Assembly: GCA_031362265.1 (NCBI GenBank)
Contig: JANLSE010000182.1
Location: 1 to 14,916, forward strand
DNA length: 14,916 nucleotides
Source: JANLSE01 sp031362265
Lineage (GTDB): Bacteria; Chloroflexota; Chloroflexia; Chloroflexales; Roseiflexaceae
Direction: 5' to 3'
Part shown: one piece after another, positions 13,867 to 14,916 of the stretch
How the letters are laid out: the number at the start of each line of letters is the position of its first letter
Numbering within the stretch: position 1 is the stretch's first letter
Notes under the pieces: generated by a model
What the model was told of the DNA's origin: nothing
The model's database searches: none
What the model saw: the letters and a program-made list of their open reading frames with translations, nothing else
Program-made: the position numbers and the translations under genes

Positions 13867-14916
13867 ATGAGAGCCAAAACGCCGCGACTAACTCTTGATC
13901 ATGTCTATATATTGGTTGCATTGGTGCTACTAGCACTGCGCCCATTGTTGACACCAATCCCGCCAAATGATTTCTGGTGGCATATGGCGACTGGCCGCCT
14001 GACGATTGCGACCGGGCAGATTCCTACGTTTGATAGTTTTTCGTTCACACGAACTGGCGTAGGGTTCTACAATCAGGGATGGTTGGCACAGGTATTGATG
14101 TATGTTCTGCATCAGGCGGGTGGATTGCCACTGGTGATTATTACGCAGGCAGCGGTCATTACATTGGCATATGGGCTCTTGTTACGCTTATGCACACTTC
14201 GTACTGGGCGTTTACGTATGTCGGTTGCACTACTTTTACTAACAACCATGCCCTTATCGTTCGATAACTGGACCGTACGGCCACAGAGCTATGCTTTTCC
14301 GCTGTTTGTGGCGTACCTCTATGTATTAACCCAGTATCGTTTGGGCGTAGCGCGGCGGCTATGGTTATTGCCAATCCTCATGGTATTGTGGGTTAATATC
14401 CATGGCTCATTTGTACTTGGGCTAGCGCTGATTGGGATTGTGTGGGCGGGCGGCGTTATTGAGGGCTGGGGGGTATTTGGCAGGCTGTCCAGCAGTACAA
14501 ATACCGAGAATGGCCCGCAACATGAGTTACAGCCGGCGGTTCAGCTGCGGCCACTTGTTGTGTGGGGTGGGTTAACCGCACTCGCAACACTGCTTAATCC
14601 GCGTGGTGTTGGCGTTCTTGTCTATGTACGCGATTTGCTTAGCAGCAGCCAGGTAACGACTCTTGTGCAGGAATGGGCACCACCAACGATTCGGGATACA
14701 AGCGGGGTCATTTTCTTTTGCTTTATGCTTGCGTGTTTGTTAGCAATTGCATATGCACGCCGCAAACCACAGATTACGGATTTGCTGATGTTGCTGGCGT
14801 TTCTCTGGTTAGCACTCGGCGCAGTTCGCAATATTGTGTGGTTTGGGTTTGTTGCGACGCCAATATTGTGCCTTGCAGTGTCACAGATACTCCCCGAATT
14901 ACGTACTCGCCCAGCA
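13867..14916 (+). CDS. Polytopic membrane protein, GT-C-like ('DFWWH' protein, copy 2; 3' cut by window end)
   Basis: The frame runs open for 350 codons from ATG 13867 to the last base, so the gene is incomplete. A GGGAG about 10 bases upstream is the likely ribosome binding site. It is a clear paralogue of the preceding protein along its whole visible length. Matching islands are PNDFWWH (D35-H39) followed by a Gly-x-Ile-Pro turn, NQGWLAQV, an RPQSYAFPLF stretch, WVNIHGSFVLGL (W175-G180 core), LNPRG, QEWAPP (E269-W270) and ITDLLMLLAFLWLAL (from I303) with an Arg-x-x-x-Trp-Phe after it. The expected soluble C-terminal domain would lie outside the window. A hydrophilic insert (around GRLSSSTNTENGPQHELQ) separates two hydrophobic parts and is absent from copy 1. 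The 38-base gap to copy 1 indicates one transcript. Function is inferred as for copy 1; a biochemical activity is not shown. Confidence 0.85.
   Translation, partial: MRAKTPRLTLDHVYILVALVLLALRPLLTPIPPNDFWWHMATGRLTIATGQIPTFDSFSFTRTGVGFYNQGWLAQVLMYVLHQAGGLPLVIITQAAVITLAYGLLLRLCTLRTGRLRMSVALLLLTTMPLSFDNWTVRPQSYAFPLFVAYLYVLTQYRLGVARRLWLLPILMVLWVNIHGSFVLGLALIGIVWAGGVIEGWGVFGRLSSSTNTENGPQHELQPAVQLRPLVVWGGLTALATLLNPRGVGVLVYVRDLLSSSQVTTLVQEWAPPTIRDTSGVIFFCFMLACLLAIAYARRKPQITDLLMLLAFLWLALGAVRNIVWFGFVATPILCLAVSQILPELRTRPA

Overview
The window looks like chromosomal DNA from a Chloroflexota bacterium, probably class Chloroflexia. This is inferred from the gene mix: a BcsB-like protein, a secreted PQQ-type sugar dehydrogenase ending in a 'YLPRIRR'-type tail, a short Flp pilin, a soluble DegS-like kinase and large 'DFWWH' membrane proteins. 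Base composition looks roughly balanced by eye, and no gene stands out as foreign. I saw no rRNA, tRNA, CRISPR array, insertion sequence, phage gene or replication origin. No stretch over 300 bases lacks a gene.

Left part (1-6395, all + strand). A 5'-truncated BcsB-like exopolysaccharide protein is followed by a secreted sugar dehydrogenase with PKD and bacterial-repeat modules, which has its own promoter candidate and ends at a long perfect inverted repeat. Next comes an unrecognised membrane protein built from about eight 16-residue repeats. An AlkA-type DNA glycosylase with Glu at the usual catalytic Asp position follows, 48 bases downstream. A hairpin separates it from the convergent block.

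Middle part (6442-12199, all - strand). In transcription order from the right: a polyprenol-phosphate-mannose-synthase-like glycosyltransferase; a soluble DegS-like histidine kinase with its own promoter; a 52-residue Flp pilin with its own promoter and a strong intrinsic terminator; then argJ, a small coiled-coil protein with a J-domain-like HPD motif, and malQ. The last three probably share the promoter upstream of argJ.

Right part (12332-14916, + strand). Two tandem, clearly paralogous polytopic membrane proteins of GT-C glycosyltransferase appearance run divergently from the glycosyltransferase. The second is cut by the window end. The glycosyltransferase could supply a lipid-linked sugar donor to these membrane proteins; that link is inference.

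Several starts were moved from the longest reading frame to a position with a proper ribosome binding site. For the kinase, a promoter lying inside the longer frame supports the shorter gene. The least explained items are the 16-residue repeat membrane protein, the HPD coiled-coil protein and the paralogous membrane pair. I found no clear defence or mobile system.
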